DNA from: an uncultured Bacilli bacterium | GTDB taxonomy: Bacteria > Bacillota_I > Bacilli_A > RF39 > UBA660 | Direction: 5' to 3' | DNA: 32,986 nt | NCBI GenBank assembly: GCA_944358545.1 | Contig: CALVRJ010000014.1 | Location: forward strand, 1-32,986 | Made by a program: the position numbers and the translations under genes | Notes under the pieces: generated by a model | Told to the model about the DNA's origin: nothing | What the model saw: only the letters and a program-made list of their open reading frames with translations | The model's database searches: none | In this document: positions 1 to 7,653 of the stretch, in pieces | Layout of the letters: each line of letters starts with the position of its first letter | Numbering within the stretch: position 1 is the stretch's first letter

Positions 1-102
1 TGAACCTTCCTTGACGTATTCGGCCTCAAGCAGTTCGATTCCCGCGTTTAAGCGCTCGATCACGGGCTCTGCAAGCGATCTGACCGTGTCGGCAATTTTC
101 AT
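1..102 (-). CDS. rimP: RimP N-terminal fragment from a GC-rich genome (probable chimera)
   Basis: Read on the minus strand from the ATG at 102-100, this gives 34 codons beginning MKIADTVRSLAEPVIE and running off the window edge at residues EYVKEGS. That is the usual start of ribosome maturation factor RimP in Firmicutes. A GGAGGTGG ribosome site lies about 7 bases upstream (110-117). Base and codon use (GCC, CTT, GTC, GAG, AAC) are far more GC-rich than everything from 190 onward. The main genome has its own rimP beginning at 190 in the opposite direction, so two rimP starts face away from each other across one leader hairpin. I infer that this fragment comes from a different organism and was joined during assembly. 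The RimP identity is fairly secure; the chimera explanation is inference. Confidence 0.8.
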   Translation of the reverse strand, partial: MKIADTVRSLAEPVIERLNAGIELLEAEYVKEGS

Positions 103-141
103 ATTCCATCCACCTCCGACGCAAAATATGCCTGTAAAACG

Positions 142-165
142 AAAGAGTGGGAAATCCCACTCTTT
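142..165. repeat. Palindromic rimP leader hairpin at the junction
   Basis: Two perfect 11-base arms, AAAGAGTGGGA (142-152) and TCCCACTCTTT (155-165), flank a 2-base centre. A hairpin of this kind is common just ahead of rimP operons in Firmicutes. Because it is self-complementary it serves as leader for the plus-strand rimP at 190 and, read backwards, for the GC-rich minus-strand rimP. Base composition changes across it, which makes it the likely crossover point of a misassembly. Confidence 0.8.
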
Positions 166-189
166 AATGTAATATTGGGAGGTGCATTT

Positions 190-444
190 GTGGAAGAGAA
201 AATTCGTAGTTTATTAGAAGGTCCAATAAATGAGGCCGGATATATTTTAGATGAGGTTTTTTATGGTAAGGATGGTAGTTCAAACGTACTTAGACTTATT
301 ATCGATAAAAGTGAGGGATTTATAAATATTGGTGACTGTGTTAAGGTTAACGAGGTTGTAAATCCAATTTTGGATAAGGAAGATCCGATAGAAGAGAGTT
401 ATGTACTTGACGTTTGTTCGAAAGAGAAGGGAAGTGATATATAA
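190..444 (+). CDS. rimP: Ribosome maturation factor RimP, short form
   Basis: RimP assists late assembly of the 30S ribosomal subunit. The start is placed at GTG 190, six bases after GGGAGGT (177-183); the in-frame TTG at 175 lies upstream of that site. The product is 84 residues (VEEKIRSLLEGPINEAGY..., ending ESYVLDVCSKEKGSDI). Usual RimP is about 150 residues with an alpha/beta N-terminal domain and an SH3-like C-terminal domain. Only the N-terminal domain is present, and the sequence stops where the domain boundary (normally around YxLEVSSPGLDRPL) would lie. The stop overlaps the nusA ATG by one base, so the short form is embedded in the operon and is not obviously a broken copy. Position ahead of nusA supports the call. 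Confidence 0.8.
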   Translation: MEEKIRSLLEGPINEAGYILDEVFYGKDGSSNVLRLIIDKSEGFINIGDCVKVNEVVNPILDKEDPIEESYVLDVCSKEKGSDI

Positions 445-1595
445 TGGAAGCTGCAGAGTTTAAAAGAGCAGTTATGGCTTTATCTAAGGAAAAAGGAATA
501 GATGAAGATACAATATACGATGCGATGGAATTAGCGCTTACTAGTGCATACAAGAAAAATTATCATTCATTATCTAATGTTAGGGTGGATATCAATCGAG
601 ATACTGGTGATATTAAAATTTACTCTTATAGAACAGTTGTTTTCAGTAAAGATTATGAAAAAGAAGATGGTGTTACTGAAAAAGAAATTATATTAGATGA
701 GGATGGTAATGAAATTGAGGTTCCTAAAGAATTTGTATATGATGAGCGAATTCATATAACTTTAGATGAGGCAAGAAAAATTGTGCCGGATATTAAAATA
801 GGGGAGACAATCGAAAAGGAAGTTACTCCTAAAGATTTTGGTAGAGTAGCTGCAGCAACAGCTAAGCAGGTTGTTATTCAAAAGATAAGAGAGGCTGAAA
901 GAACACTTATTAACGAAGAGTTTGCCGATAAGCAAGATGAAATGATTACTGGTCTTGTTGCTATGGAAGATGTTAGAAATTATTATATCGATTTAGGAAG
1001 AACGCAAGGAATTTTACCAAAGTCAGAAATTATTCCTGGAGAAACTATTAAGATGGGTTCTAGTATAAAGGTTTATATAACTAAGGTTGAAAATAATTCT
1101 AAGGGTCCACTTATCTTACTTTCAAGAAAACATTATGGTTTTGTTAAAAGACTTTTCGAACTTGAAATTCCAGAAATTAATGAAGGGATAATTTTAATTT
1201 ACAGCGTGGCTAGAGAGGCTGGCGTTAGAACGAAAATAGCTGTTTATTCAGAAAATCCAAATGTCGATCCGGTAGGTGCTTGTATTGGACAAAATGGTAG
1301 TAGAATAAATAGAATTATCGACGAGCTTAACGGTGAAAAGATAGATGTTATTCCTTATGAGGAAGATGCGGCTAAGTTTATTGAAAATGCGCTTAGTCCA
1401 GCTAAGGATTTACATATTTTTGTAACTGATGAGAAGAAGAAGGAAGCTTTAGCTATCGTAAACAAGGATAATTTATCATTAGCTATTGGAAAGAAAGGAT
1501 TAAATGTCCGTTTAGCTTCAAGACTTACACATTTTAAAATCGATGTGGAGACAATTGAACAAGCTAGAGAACGTGGCATTAGTATAGTTGAATAA
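444..1595 (+). CDS. nusA: Transcription termination/antitermination factor NusA
   Basis: NusA binds RNA polymerase and nascent RNA and modulates pausing, termination and antitermination. The 383-residue product matches the Firmicutes form, which lacks the C-terminal acidic repeats of enterobacteria. The order is N-terminal polymerase-binding domain, S1 domain, KH1 with GQNGSRINRI near residue 280, and KH2 with AIGKKGLNVRLASRL near residue 350. The start overlaps the rimP stop by one base and the stop overlaps the next start by one base (TAATG), so rimP, nusA and rnpM are probably translationally coupled. The operon promoter would lie upstream of position 142 and is lost at the chimeric junction. 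No anomalies seen. Confidence 0.97.
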   Translation: MEAAEFKRAVMALSKEKGIDEDTIYDAMELALTSAYKKNYHSLSNVRVDINRDTGDIKIYSYRTVVFSKDYEKEDGVTEKEIILDEDGNEIEVPKEFVYDERIHITLDEARKIVPDIKIGETIEKEVTPKDFGRVAAATAKQVVIQKIREAERTLINEEFADKQDEMITGLVAMEDVRNYYIDLGRTQGILPKSEIIPGETIKMGSSIKVYITKVENNSKGPLILLSRKHYGFVKRLFELEIPEINEGIILIYSVAREAGVRTKIAVYSENPNVDPVGACIGQNGSRINRIIDELNGEKIDVIPYEEDAAKFIENALSPAKDLHIFVTDEKKKEALAIVNKDNLSLAIGKKGLNVRLASRLTHFKIDVETIEQARERGISIVE

Positions 1596-1852
1596 TGAAA
1601 ATGCGCAAAATTCCAATGAGGACTTGTGTGGTAACTAAAGAAAAGCTTCCAAAAAATGATTTGATTAGAATTGTTAGAACAGAAGATGGAGTAATTTACG
1701 ATTTGACTGGAAAAGTCAATGGCCGGGGAGCTTATTTAAAGAAAGATAAGGAAGTGTTTGCTAAAGCTCGTAAAAGTAAAGTTTTGGAAAAATATTTAGA
1801 AGTTTCAATTCCTGATACTTTTTATGATGAACTTGAAAAGATATTAGATTAG
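1595..1852 (+). CDS. rnpM: YlxR-family RNA-binding protein (RnpM)
   Basis: The 85-residue product begins MKMRKIPMRTCVVTKEK and contains the GRGAYL motif, the two signatures of the YlxR (DUF448) family. YlxR, renamed RnpM in Bacillus subtilis, binds RNase P RNA and modulates tRNA processing; it is nearly always next to nusA. The start overlaps the nusA stop; a second in-frame ATG six bases later (MRKIP...) is an alternative. In the usual Bacilli order ylxQ (an L7Ae-like protein) follows, but here infB follows directly with 19 bases between. Confidence 0.93.
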   Translation: MKMRKIPMRTCVVTKEKLPKNDLIRIVRTEDGVIYDLTGKVNGRGAYLKKDKEVFAKARKSKVLEKYLEVSIPDTFYDELEKILD

Positions 1853-1871
1853 AGAAAAGAGGTGCGTAAAG

Positions 1872-3947
1872 ATGATGAGTGCAAGAGAATATGCAGAGGA
1901 TATTCAGAGAGATATCCAGGAAGTTTTGGATAAGTGCCGCGAACTTGAAATAGAGGTTAAAGATGAAAATGAAATGCTCGACGAGGAGGCAATTATTCTT
2001 TTAGATAATGCGTTTGATGATGCTTTAGATGAAATTACGATTGAAGAGGAAGTAGAAGCAAGAAATCACGAGAGAGAAAATAAGAAACCGAAAAAGGTTC
2101 AAAAATCTAAAGATAGTAACACTAGTAAAACTTTAGCACAAAAGAAAAAAGCAATGTATAAGAGTAAGGAAAAATTACAGAGTAACGCGCCAGTTAACAA
2201 TGACAAGGTTGTATTATTTAGAGAAGGTATGACTGTTGCGGAACTTGCTGAAGCAATTGGAGTTAAAGGTGCGGAGCTTGTAAAGAAATTATTTTCACTT
2301 GGTCTTATGGTTAATATAAATAGTCCGATTAGTTTTGAGAACGCCGAGGTTTTGGTACTTGATTATGACAAAGAATTAAAGAGAGAAGAAACGGCTAACG
2401 TAGCTAATTTTGAAGAGTTTGAGGTTGTCGATAAAGAGGAGGATTTGGTTAAAAGACCTCCAGTTGTAACGATTATGGGACATGTCGATCATGGAAAAAC
2501 AACCCTTCTTGATACGATTAGAAAGACTTCAGTTGCGGCAGGAGAAGCTGGTGGAATTACACAAGCTATTTCAGCTTATCAAGTTTCTTATAACGATAAT
2601 TTGATTACGTTTATCGATACTCCAGGACATGCAGCATTTACGGAAATGCGAGCTAGAGGAGCAAGTATTACAGATATAGTCATAATTATTGTAGCTGCTG
2701 ATGATGGGGTTATGCCTCAAACAAAAGAAGCTATCGATCATGCAAAGGCGGCTAAAGTTCCAATTATTGTAGCAATTAATAAGATAGATAAGCCAGAGGC
2801 TAATCCGGAAAAGGTTATGTCTGATTTAGCTGAATATGGGTTAATGCCAGAAGAATGGGGCGGAGATACATTAGTTACAAAGATTTCAGCAGTTACGGGT
2901 GAAGGTGTTCCTGATTTACTCGAGAATATTTTACTTGTTGCAGAGCTTAATAATTATAGAGCTAATCCTAATCGTTATGCGATGGGAACGGTTGTCGAGT
3001 CACAACTTAATAGTCATCTTGGACCGATTGTAACTTTACTTGTTCAAAATGGTACTTTAAGACTTGGTGATCCAGTAGTTGTTGGAACCGCTTTTGGAAA
3101 GATAAGAAAGATTGTTAATGATAAAGGCGAAGAAATTACCGAGGCTTTGCCTTCGCAACCTGTTTCAATTACAGGGTTAAATGATGTACCTTCAGCTGGT
3201 GATAGATTTATGGCTTTCGAATCAGAAAAGGAAGCTAAGAATATCGCAACTAAGAGGAAAAATCATGAAAGACTTATGAAGAATAGGGCTAAGGCTAGTG
3301 TAACTTTAGATGATTTATTTAGTAAGATTGGTGAAGGTTTGAAAGAAATCAATGTTATTATAAAAGCTGATGTGAATGGTAGTGCAGAAGCGGTGCGCAA
3401 TAGTTTGGAAAAAATTGATGTCGAGGGCGTGAGAATTAATGTAATTCGCAGTAGTGTAGGAGCAATTACGGAGAGTGATATTGTTTTAGCACAAGCATCT
3501 AATGCGATTATTATTGGATTTAATGTAAGACCACAAAATGCGATTAAAGATAAGGCTAAGGAAGCAGGCGTTGAGATTAGGCTTTACGATATTATTTATA
3601 AAGTTGTCGAAGAGATGGAAGCGGCAATGAAAGGATTGCTTGACCCAGAATACGAAGAACATATTTTAGGTACGGCACAAATCAAACAAATATTTAAGTT
3701 TTCAAAAGTTGGAAATATTGCCGGTTCAGCAGTTATCGATGGGGTTATAAAAAGAGATAGTAAGGCTAGAGTTATTCGCGATGGGGTAGTTATTTACGAT
3801 GGTAAAATCGGTTCACTTCAAAGAGAAAAAGATAGTGTTCGCGAGGTTAAAAAAGGATTTGAATGTGGTATTACAATCGAAGGATTTAACGATATTAAAA
3901 TTGGCGATGAGATTGAATCTTATGAAATGGTTGAGATAAAAAGATAA
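1872..3947 (+). CDS. infB: Translation initiation factor IF-2
   Basis: IF-2 is the GTPase that brings fMet-tRNA to the 30S subunit and promotes subunit joining. The product is 691 residues. A short lysine/glutamate-rich N-terminal region is followed by an IF2-N domain ([18 protein letters not shown], about residue 118). The G domain has GHVDHGKTT (G1), DTPGHAAF (G3) and NKID (G4), followed by domains II, III and IV. The start ATG at 1872 is preceded by AAGAGGTG; ATG 1875 is also possible. The N-terminal region is short compared with about 300 residues in many species. The stop overlaps the next start by one base. Confidence 0.97.
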   Translation: MMSAREYAEDIQRDIQEVLDKCRELEIEVKDENEMLDEEAIILLDNAFDDALDEITIEEEVEARNHERENKKPKKVQKSKDSNTSKTLAQKKKAMYKSKEKLQSNAPVNNDKVVLFREGMTVAELAEAIGVKGAELVKKLFSLGLMVNINSPISFENAEVLVLDYDKELKREETANVANFEEFEVVDKEEDLVKRPPVVTIMGHVDHGKTTLLDTIRKTSVAAGEAGGITQAISAYQVSYNDNLITFIDTPGHAAFTEMRARGASITDIVIIIVAADDGVMPQTKEAIDHAKAAKVPIIVAINKIDKPEANPEKVMSDLAEYGLMPEEWGGDTLVTKISAVTGEGVPDLLENILLVAELNNYRANPNRYAMGTVVESQLNSHLGPIVTLLVQNGTLRLGDPVVVGTAFGKIRKIVNDKGEEITEALPSQPVSITGLNDVPSAGDRFMAFESEKEAKNIATKRKNHERLMKNRAKASVTLDDLFSKIGEGLKEINVIIKADVNGSAEAVRNSLEKIDVEGVRINVIRSSVGAITESDIVLAQASNAIIIGFNVRPQNAIKDKAKEAGVEIRLYDIIYKVVEEMEAAMKGLLDPEYEEHILGTAQIKQIFKFSKVGNIAGSAVIDGVIKRDSKARVIRDGVVIYDGKIGSLQREKDSVREVKKGFECGITIEGFNDIKIGDEIESYEMVEIKR

Positions 3948-4222
3948 TGTTTAAAAGTTATAAACTTAATAAATATCAAGATTCGATGATTGGAATAGCT
4001 TATGATTATGGAAAGCCAAAAGATGGAAGCGTAATAATTAGATTTTATATTGTATTAATGGAAAATGACAGATATAAGTTCATTTATTTGGACAAAGAAA
4101 AAGGTCATACTGTAGCAGCGATAATGTTATTTATAAAGGAATATAAAGCTTCACCAATAAATGAATATGTAGAGTCTAATGTATGTAAAAATAGAAAAGT
4201 AAAAAAGCTAGTTAAAGACTAG
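3947..4222 (+). CDS. Unknown 91-residue protein between infB and rbfA
   Basis: Not recognised. The gene overlaps the infB stop (TAATG) and ends just before the rbfA promoter, so it is the last gene of the rimP-infB operon. The product is basic and soluble, with no signal peptide or membrane segment ([20 protein letters not shown]..., ending NRKVKKLVKD). In Bacillus this place is held by ylxP, another small protein of about 90 residues. I could not match this sequence to YlxP by eye, so it may be a diverged YlxP or an unrelated replacement. The tight coupling suggests a role linked to translation, which is inference only. Confidence 0.75.
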   Translation: MFKSYKLNKYQDSMIGIAYDYGKPKDGSVIIRFYIVLMENDRYKFIYLDKEKGHTVAAIMLFIKEYKASPINEYVESNVCKNRKVKKLVKD

Positions 4223-4228
4223 TTTTTT
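4204..4228 (+). terminator. Weak intrinsic terminator after the infB operon
   Basis: CTAGT (4208-4212) and ACTAG (4218-4222) form a 5-bp stem with loop TAAAG, extendable through A:T pairs, followed by six T (4223-4228). It overlaps the stop codon. The stem is short, so read-through is likely. Confidence 0.5.
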
Positions 4229-4255
4229 GATGGCCTTTTAAAAAAATATATCATG

Positions 4256-4264
4256 TGTTATAAT
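4256..4264 (+). promoter_or_regulatory. Extended -10 promoter for rbfA
   Basis: TGT followed by TATAAT (4259-4264) is a perfect extended -10 element 27 bases upstream of the rbfA start. No good -35 box is seen at the proper distance, as is common for extended -10 promoters. Confidence 0.6.
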
Positions 4265-4291
4265 GGTGGAGAGATTAAGAGGTGATTAAAG

Positions 4292-4636
4292 GTGAAGCAA
4301 ATAAAGCTTGAGAGAATAAATAATAGTTTAGTAGAACAGATCAGTTACATAATTGCTCATGATGTAAAAAATCCCGGAATTAATTTTGTGACGATTACAG
4401 GGGCGAAGGTTACGAGTGATCTTAGTATGGCAAAAATATATTTTACGGTTTTAGATCAGAGTAAAATAAAAGAAACTTTAGAAGCTTTAAAGGATGCGAG
4501 TGGTTATATAAGACACGAGCTTAGAGAAAAAATAGATATTAGACAGATTCCAGAGCTAGAATTTGTGTATGATGAATCTATTGAATATGGAAATAAGATT
4601 GAAAAGATAATAGATAAATTACATGAGGATGAGTAA
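4292..4636 (+). CDS. rbfA: Ribosome-binding factor A
   Basis: RbfA is a small KH-fold protein that helps mature 16S rRNA in the 30S subunit. The 114-residue product has the family pattern: RINNSLVEQISYIIAHDVKNP near the N-terminus, the VTITGAKVTSDLSMAKIYFTVL strand region (quoted in part as VTSDLSMAKIYFTVL), and IRHELREKIDIRQIPELEF near the C-terminus. Start GTG 4292 follows AAGAGGTGA with about six bases of spacing. It has its own promoter and terminator, so it can be expressed apart from the infB operon upstream. Length is normal for the family. Confidence 0.95.
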   Translation: MKQIKLERINNSLVEQISYIIAHDVKNPGINFVTITGAKVTSDLSMAKIYFTVLDQSKIKETLEALKDASGYIRHELREKIDIRQIPELEFVYDESIEYGNKIEKIIDKLHEDE

Positions 4637-4650
4637 ATCCTCATTTTTGT
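4623..4650 (+). terminator. Intrinsic terminator of rbfA
   Basis: ATGAGGAT (4623-4630) and ATCCTCAT (4637-4644) form a perfect 8-bp stem with a 6-base loop, followed by a T-rich tract. The stem includes the last codons and the stop of rbfA. Confidence 0.85.
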
Positions 4651-4679
4651 TTGATATTTTGTGTTTTTCATGATACTAT
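4651..4679 (+). promoter_or_regulatory. Promoter of the YfhO-type gene
   Basis: TTGATA (4651-4656) and TACTAT (4674-4679) with 17 bases between; TGA precedes the -10 box, giving an extended -10 element. Confidence 0.65.
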
Positions 4680-4703
4680 TTAATTGAAAGTAGAGTGGGA
4701 AGT

Positions 4704-7106
4704 ATGAAACTTATAGGAAAATATAAGAGATATTTTTTGGCATTTTTAATTCCATTACTTATTTTTTTATTTGTTTTTTTTATTCAAAGTGATTTTGGGA
4801 AAAAATCTATTTTAAATGGGGATATGCAATCTCAGTATTTATCTTTATTTGAGTATTTACGAGATGTTTTACATGGTGAGGCTAGTTTTCCATATAGTTT
4901 TTCTAAAGGTCTTGGGGGAGGTATGTATGGAACATATTTTTATTATTTAGCTAGTCCGCTTAATTTTTTGGTTTATTTTTTTGAAAATGTTCCTTTGTTT
5001 TTAACCTTTTTAGTTTTATTTAAGCTTTCTTTATGCGGTTTTACGATGTATATTTTTTTAAGTCATAAGTTTAAAGATAATAATACGAGTTTAATTTTTG
5101 CTTTGGCTTATGCTTTTATGACTTATAATGTAAATTATTATACTAATGTAATGTGGCTTGATGGGGTTATACTCGCACCACTCCTTTTACTTGGTATAGA
5201 TAGGATAATAGAGAAAAAAGGTAATTTATTATATATTATAATTTTAGCTTTAGTGATTTACTTAAATTATTATATCGGCTATATTTTAGTTTTATTTTCA
5301 GTTATTTATTTTTTGTATTCGTTTTTTAATAAGTATAAAAAGAGATGGAGAGAAGCATATAAGCAGATTATTAATTTTGGTATTGTGACAGTTTTAACGG
5401 GACTCTCAATGACTTTTATTTTACTTCCATCAGCGATAGAAATGCTTGAGGCTAGTAGGGTTAATTCAATTTCCGATATAAAGCTTATTAATTTTAATTT
5501 TTTGGATTTGATTTCGGCGGCTTATATAGGGTTTGGCGATGTAAGGTATCCTTTAAATTACAATGGATTTTGTGCTTATGCAGGAATTGCTTTAATACCT
5601 TTAATTGTTTGCTATTTTGCAAGTCCAAAGTTTTCTAAATATGAAAAAAAACTGACAATGATAGTTTATGTTTTATTCTTTTTGCCTGTTTTTTTACCGA
5701 TTTTAAATATGGGATGGCATATGTTTTCGGTTCCTAATGGATTTAATTATAGATATAGTTTTTTGGTGACGCTTTTTAGTTTGATAATTGCGTACCGAGC
5801 TTTTAATAATTTAAAATATTCTAAGGCACTGGTATATTATTTGGCACTTTTTGTAATATTTTCTATTTCTATAGGTTACTCAGTAATTAGAAATTCTGAA
5901 TATTATTATGTTTTAGATGTTTATAAGATTATCGTGACGCTTTTATTTACAATAATTAATATTATTTTAATTTATAAGAATAAAAAGGTTTTAATTTTGA
6001 TTTTGCTTTGTATAGATTTGATGGTTAATTTACTATGGATTTGGTCAGCTGGATTTTCAATGTCTTACAAGGGCTATAATTTAGCAAAGGAGGATATACA
6101 CAAGTTTGCTTTAAAGTGCGGGGATTACCGGTGTGAGTCGGTTTCTGAATATACTAATTCAAATGATTCGTTTTTCGGAGAATATAAAGGTGAATCGATG
6201 TTTTTATCGACAATTAATAAAGATTTGACTTCTTTTTTAGCTATTTCTTCAGATATAAGTGTTTATAGAAATTATTATACTTATCATCCTGATGTGATAC
6301 TCGATATGCTTTTGGGAGTTAAATTAATTAAGGCAGAGATGCCGATTGAAGGTTATGAGATTATTTCTAAAGATGATTATAATCTTTACTGGCTTAATAA
6401 TCCTAATGCTTTAAGTTTGGGTTATACGGTTTCTTCAAAGGTTAAAAATTTTAAATCAGAGAAAAAAGGATTTTTCTTTTTAGAAGATGTTTTGGACTAT
6501 TTAGATGATGAGAAACGTGATTATATAAAAGAACTTCCAATTTTAAAGGTTTCAGATACGGAATATAAACTTAATAAAGAGGGGAAATATCCTTATTTGT
6601 ATTTATATACGGGAAATGATGAGAATTTAAGTGCGAAAATAAATGGCAAGGAGGCTAAAAATGTTTTATTTAGTGGTAAACATTATGCGGCTATTTATGA
6701 TAATTATGGGAAAGAGATGAATTTTACTTTTAACAAAAAAGTTTCTGATTTTAAGGTTTATACAGTAAATTTAGATCGTATTGAAAGTTTTAGAAAGAAC
6801 CGGGAAGAGATGATTTTAGATAAGAATTCTGGGAATTATATTAGGGGACATATTACTTCTTCTTATGATGCGGTTTTGATGACAAGTATTCCTTATGATG
6901 AAGGCTTTGATGTTTATATAAACGGTAAACGGGTTAATAGTTATAAGGTTTTAAATAGTTTTTTAGCTTTTGATATTCCAAAAGGATATAGCAAGATAGA
7001 GATTAAATATCATGTTTACGGTTTTAAGTTAGGTTTAATAATTAGTTTTATTAGTTTGATATTATTAATTGTTTATGAGGTTAGGAAAAGAAAATTTATA
7101 ATATAG
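4704..7106 (+). CDS. YfhO-family polytopic membrane protein
   Basis: About 800 residues with many hydrophobic segments in the first 460 residues, a large extracytoplasmic soluble region, and one more membrane helix at the C-terminus followed by a basic tail (YEVRKRKFII). The N-terminal region with NGDMQSQYLSLFEYLRDVLHG and SKGLGGGMYGTYFYYLASP is typical of the YfhO family, membrane proteins of GT-C glycosyltransferase type implicated in modifying lipoteichoic acid or cell-surface polymers. The exact substrate here cannot be read from sequence. Start ATG 4704 is preferred over the in-frame GTG at 4695; no strong ribosome site is visible. It has its own promoter and its stop overlaps the next gene. 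Confidence 0.85.
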   Translation: MKLIGKYKRYFLAFLIPLLIFLFVFFIQSDFGKKSILNGDMQSQYLSLFEYLRDVLHGEASFPYSFSKGLGGGMYGTYFYYLASPLNFLVYFFENVPLFLTFLVLFKLSLCGFTMYIFLSHKFKDNNTSLIFALAYAFMTYNVNYYTNVMWLDGVILAPLLLLGIDRIIEKKGNLLYIIILALVIYLNYYIGYILVLFSVIYFLYSFFNKYKKRWREAYKQIINFGIVTVLTGLSMTFILLPSAIEMLEASRVNSISDIKLINFNFLDLISAAYIGFGDVRYPLNYNGFCAYAGIALIPLIVCYFASPKFSKYEKKLTMIVYVLFFLPVFLPILNMGWHMFSVPNGFNYRYSFLVTLFSLIIAYRAFNNLKYSKALVYYLALFVIFSISIGYSVIRNSEYYYVLDVYKIIVTLLFTIINIILIYKNKKVLILILLCIDLMVNLLWIWSAGFSMSYKGYNLAKEDIHKFALKCGDYRCESVSEYTNSNDSFFGEYKGESMFLSTINKDLTSFLAISSDISVYRNYYTYHPDVILDMLLGVKLIKAEMPIEGYEIISKDDYNLYWLNNPNALSLGYTVSSKVKNFKSEKKGFFFLEDVLDYLDDEKRDYIKELPILKVSDTEYKLNKEGKYPYLYLYTGNDENLSAKINGKEAKNVLFSGKHYAAIYDNYGKEMNFTFNKKVSDFKVYTVNLDRIESFRKNREEMILDKNSGNYIRGHITSSYDAVLMTSIPYDEGFDVYINGKRVNSYKVLNSFLAFDIPKGYSKIEIKYHVYGFKLGLIISFISLILLIVYEVRKRKFII

Positions 7107-7525
7107 TGATAGTGGAGGATACTGATGTTGTAAAAGCAATTTCACTACTTGATGAAGCGATTGATAAGAAGGCATTGGAAAAAAAATTAAAACTTGATTT
7201 TAATAATGCGGATATTTATGCTTATTTTGAAGATAAGGATGAGCTTAATAAGCTTACGAAAAAATATAGTAATGATTTTGGAATTGAATTTGATTTAGCA
7301 AAGAAAGCTTTAAGGTGCTTAAAAAATATCGATAAGAAAAACCACAATTTTATAAAAGTAATGATCGGTAAGGTTAATGAAAAAGAATTATTTGAAAATA
7401 TGAATTTAGGTTGTTATTCACCTGGTGATTTAAGTGAAGTGTTAAATGTACTTACAGAGTTTAGTTTTGCTTCCAATGATGATGTTTTCAAGATTGGTCC
7501 GAAAAGGGCGAAAAAGTTAAAATAG
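7106..7525 (+). CDS. Unknown 139-residue soluble protein
   Basis: Not recognised. The reading frame overlaps the YfhO stop by one base. The possible starts are GTG 7106 or GTG 7112, and no ribosome site clearly decides between them; a GGAGG at 7114-7118 lies inside the frame. The product is charged and alpha-helical in character (EAIDKKALEKKLKLDF, FDLAKKALRCLKNIDKK) with no membrane segment, and the C-terminus is lysine-rich (KIGPKRAKKLK). The overlap suggests translation coupled to the membrane protein upstream. A hairpin with arms CTATG and CATAG followed by a T-rich stretch just after the stop may end the transcript. Confidence 0.7.
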   Translation: MIVEDTDVVKAISLLDEAIDKKALEKKLKLDFNNADIYAYFEDKDELNKLTKKYSNDFGIEFDLAKKALRCLKNIDKKNHNFIKVMIGKVNEKELFENMNLGCYSPGDLSEVLNVLTEFSFASNDDVFKIGPKRAKKLK

Positions 7526-7577
7526 CTATGTTAGTGCATAGTTATTTTTGTGAAAAGTGTATACTTTAAATATTTCG

Positions 7578-7610
7578 GTGTAAATTTAAAATGAAACTTT
7601 AAATTTACAC
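7578..7610. repeat. 13-bp perfect inverted repeat upstream of the ATPase gene
   Basis: GTGTAAATTTAAA (7578-7590) and its exact reverse complement (7598-7610) flank a 7-base loop, ATGAAAC. The right arm covers the probable -35 region of the next promoter. It could be an operator for a dimeric regulator or a hairpin; no T tract follows, so a terminator is unlikely. Confidence 0.6.
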
Positions 7611-7626
7611 AAATGTGTGATATGAT
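7598..7626 (+). promoter_or_regulatory. Promoter of the DUF4143 ATPase gene
   Basis: TTTAAA (7598-7603), 17 bases, then TATGAT (7621-7626) with a TGA extension before the -10 box. The start of transcription would fall near 7633, which argues against the first in-frame ATG (7633) as the translation start. Confidence 0.5.
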
Positions 7627-7653
7627 TTAATTATGAGAGGACCGGTGATAATA

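Noticed and set aside
1-190. Divergent promoter region between two native rimP genes
   Set aside because: Two copies of the same gene with very different base composition across a palindrome are better explained by misassembly.
7633-7653. ATG 7633 as start of the ATPase
   Set aside because: It coincides with the expected transcription start and has no ribosome site; ATG 7654 or GTG 7645 fits better.
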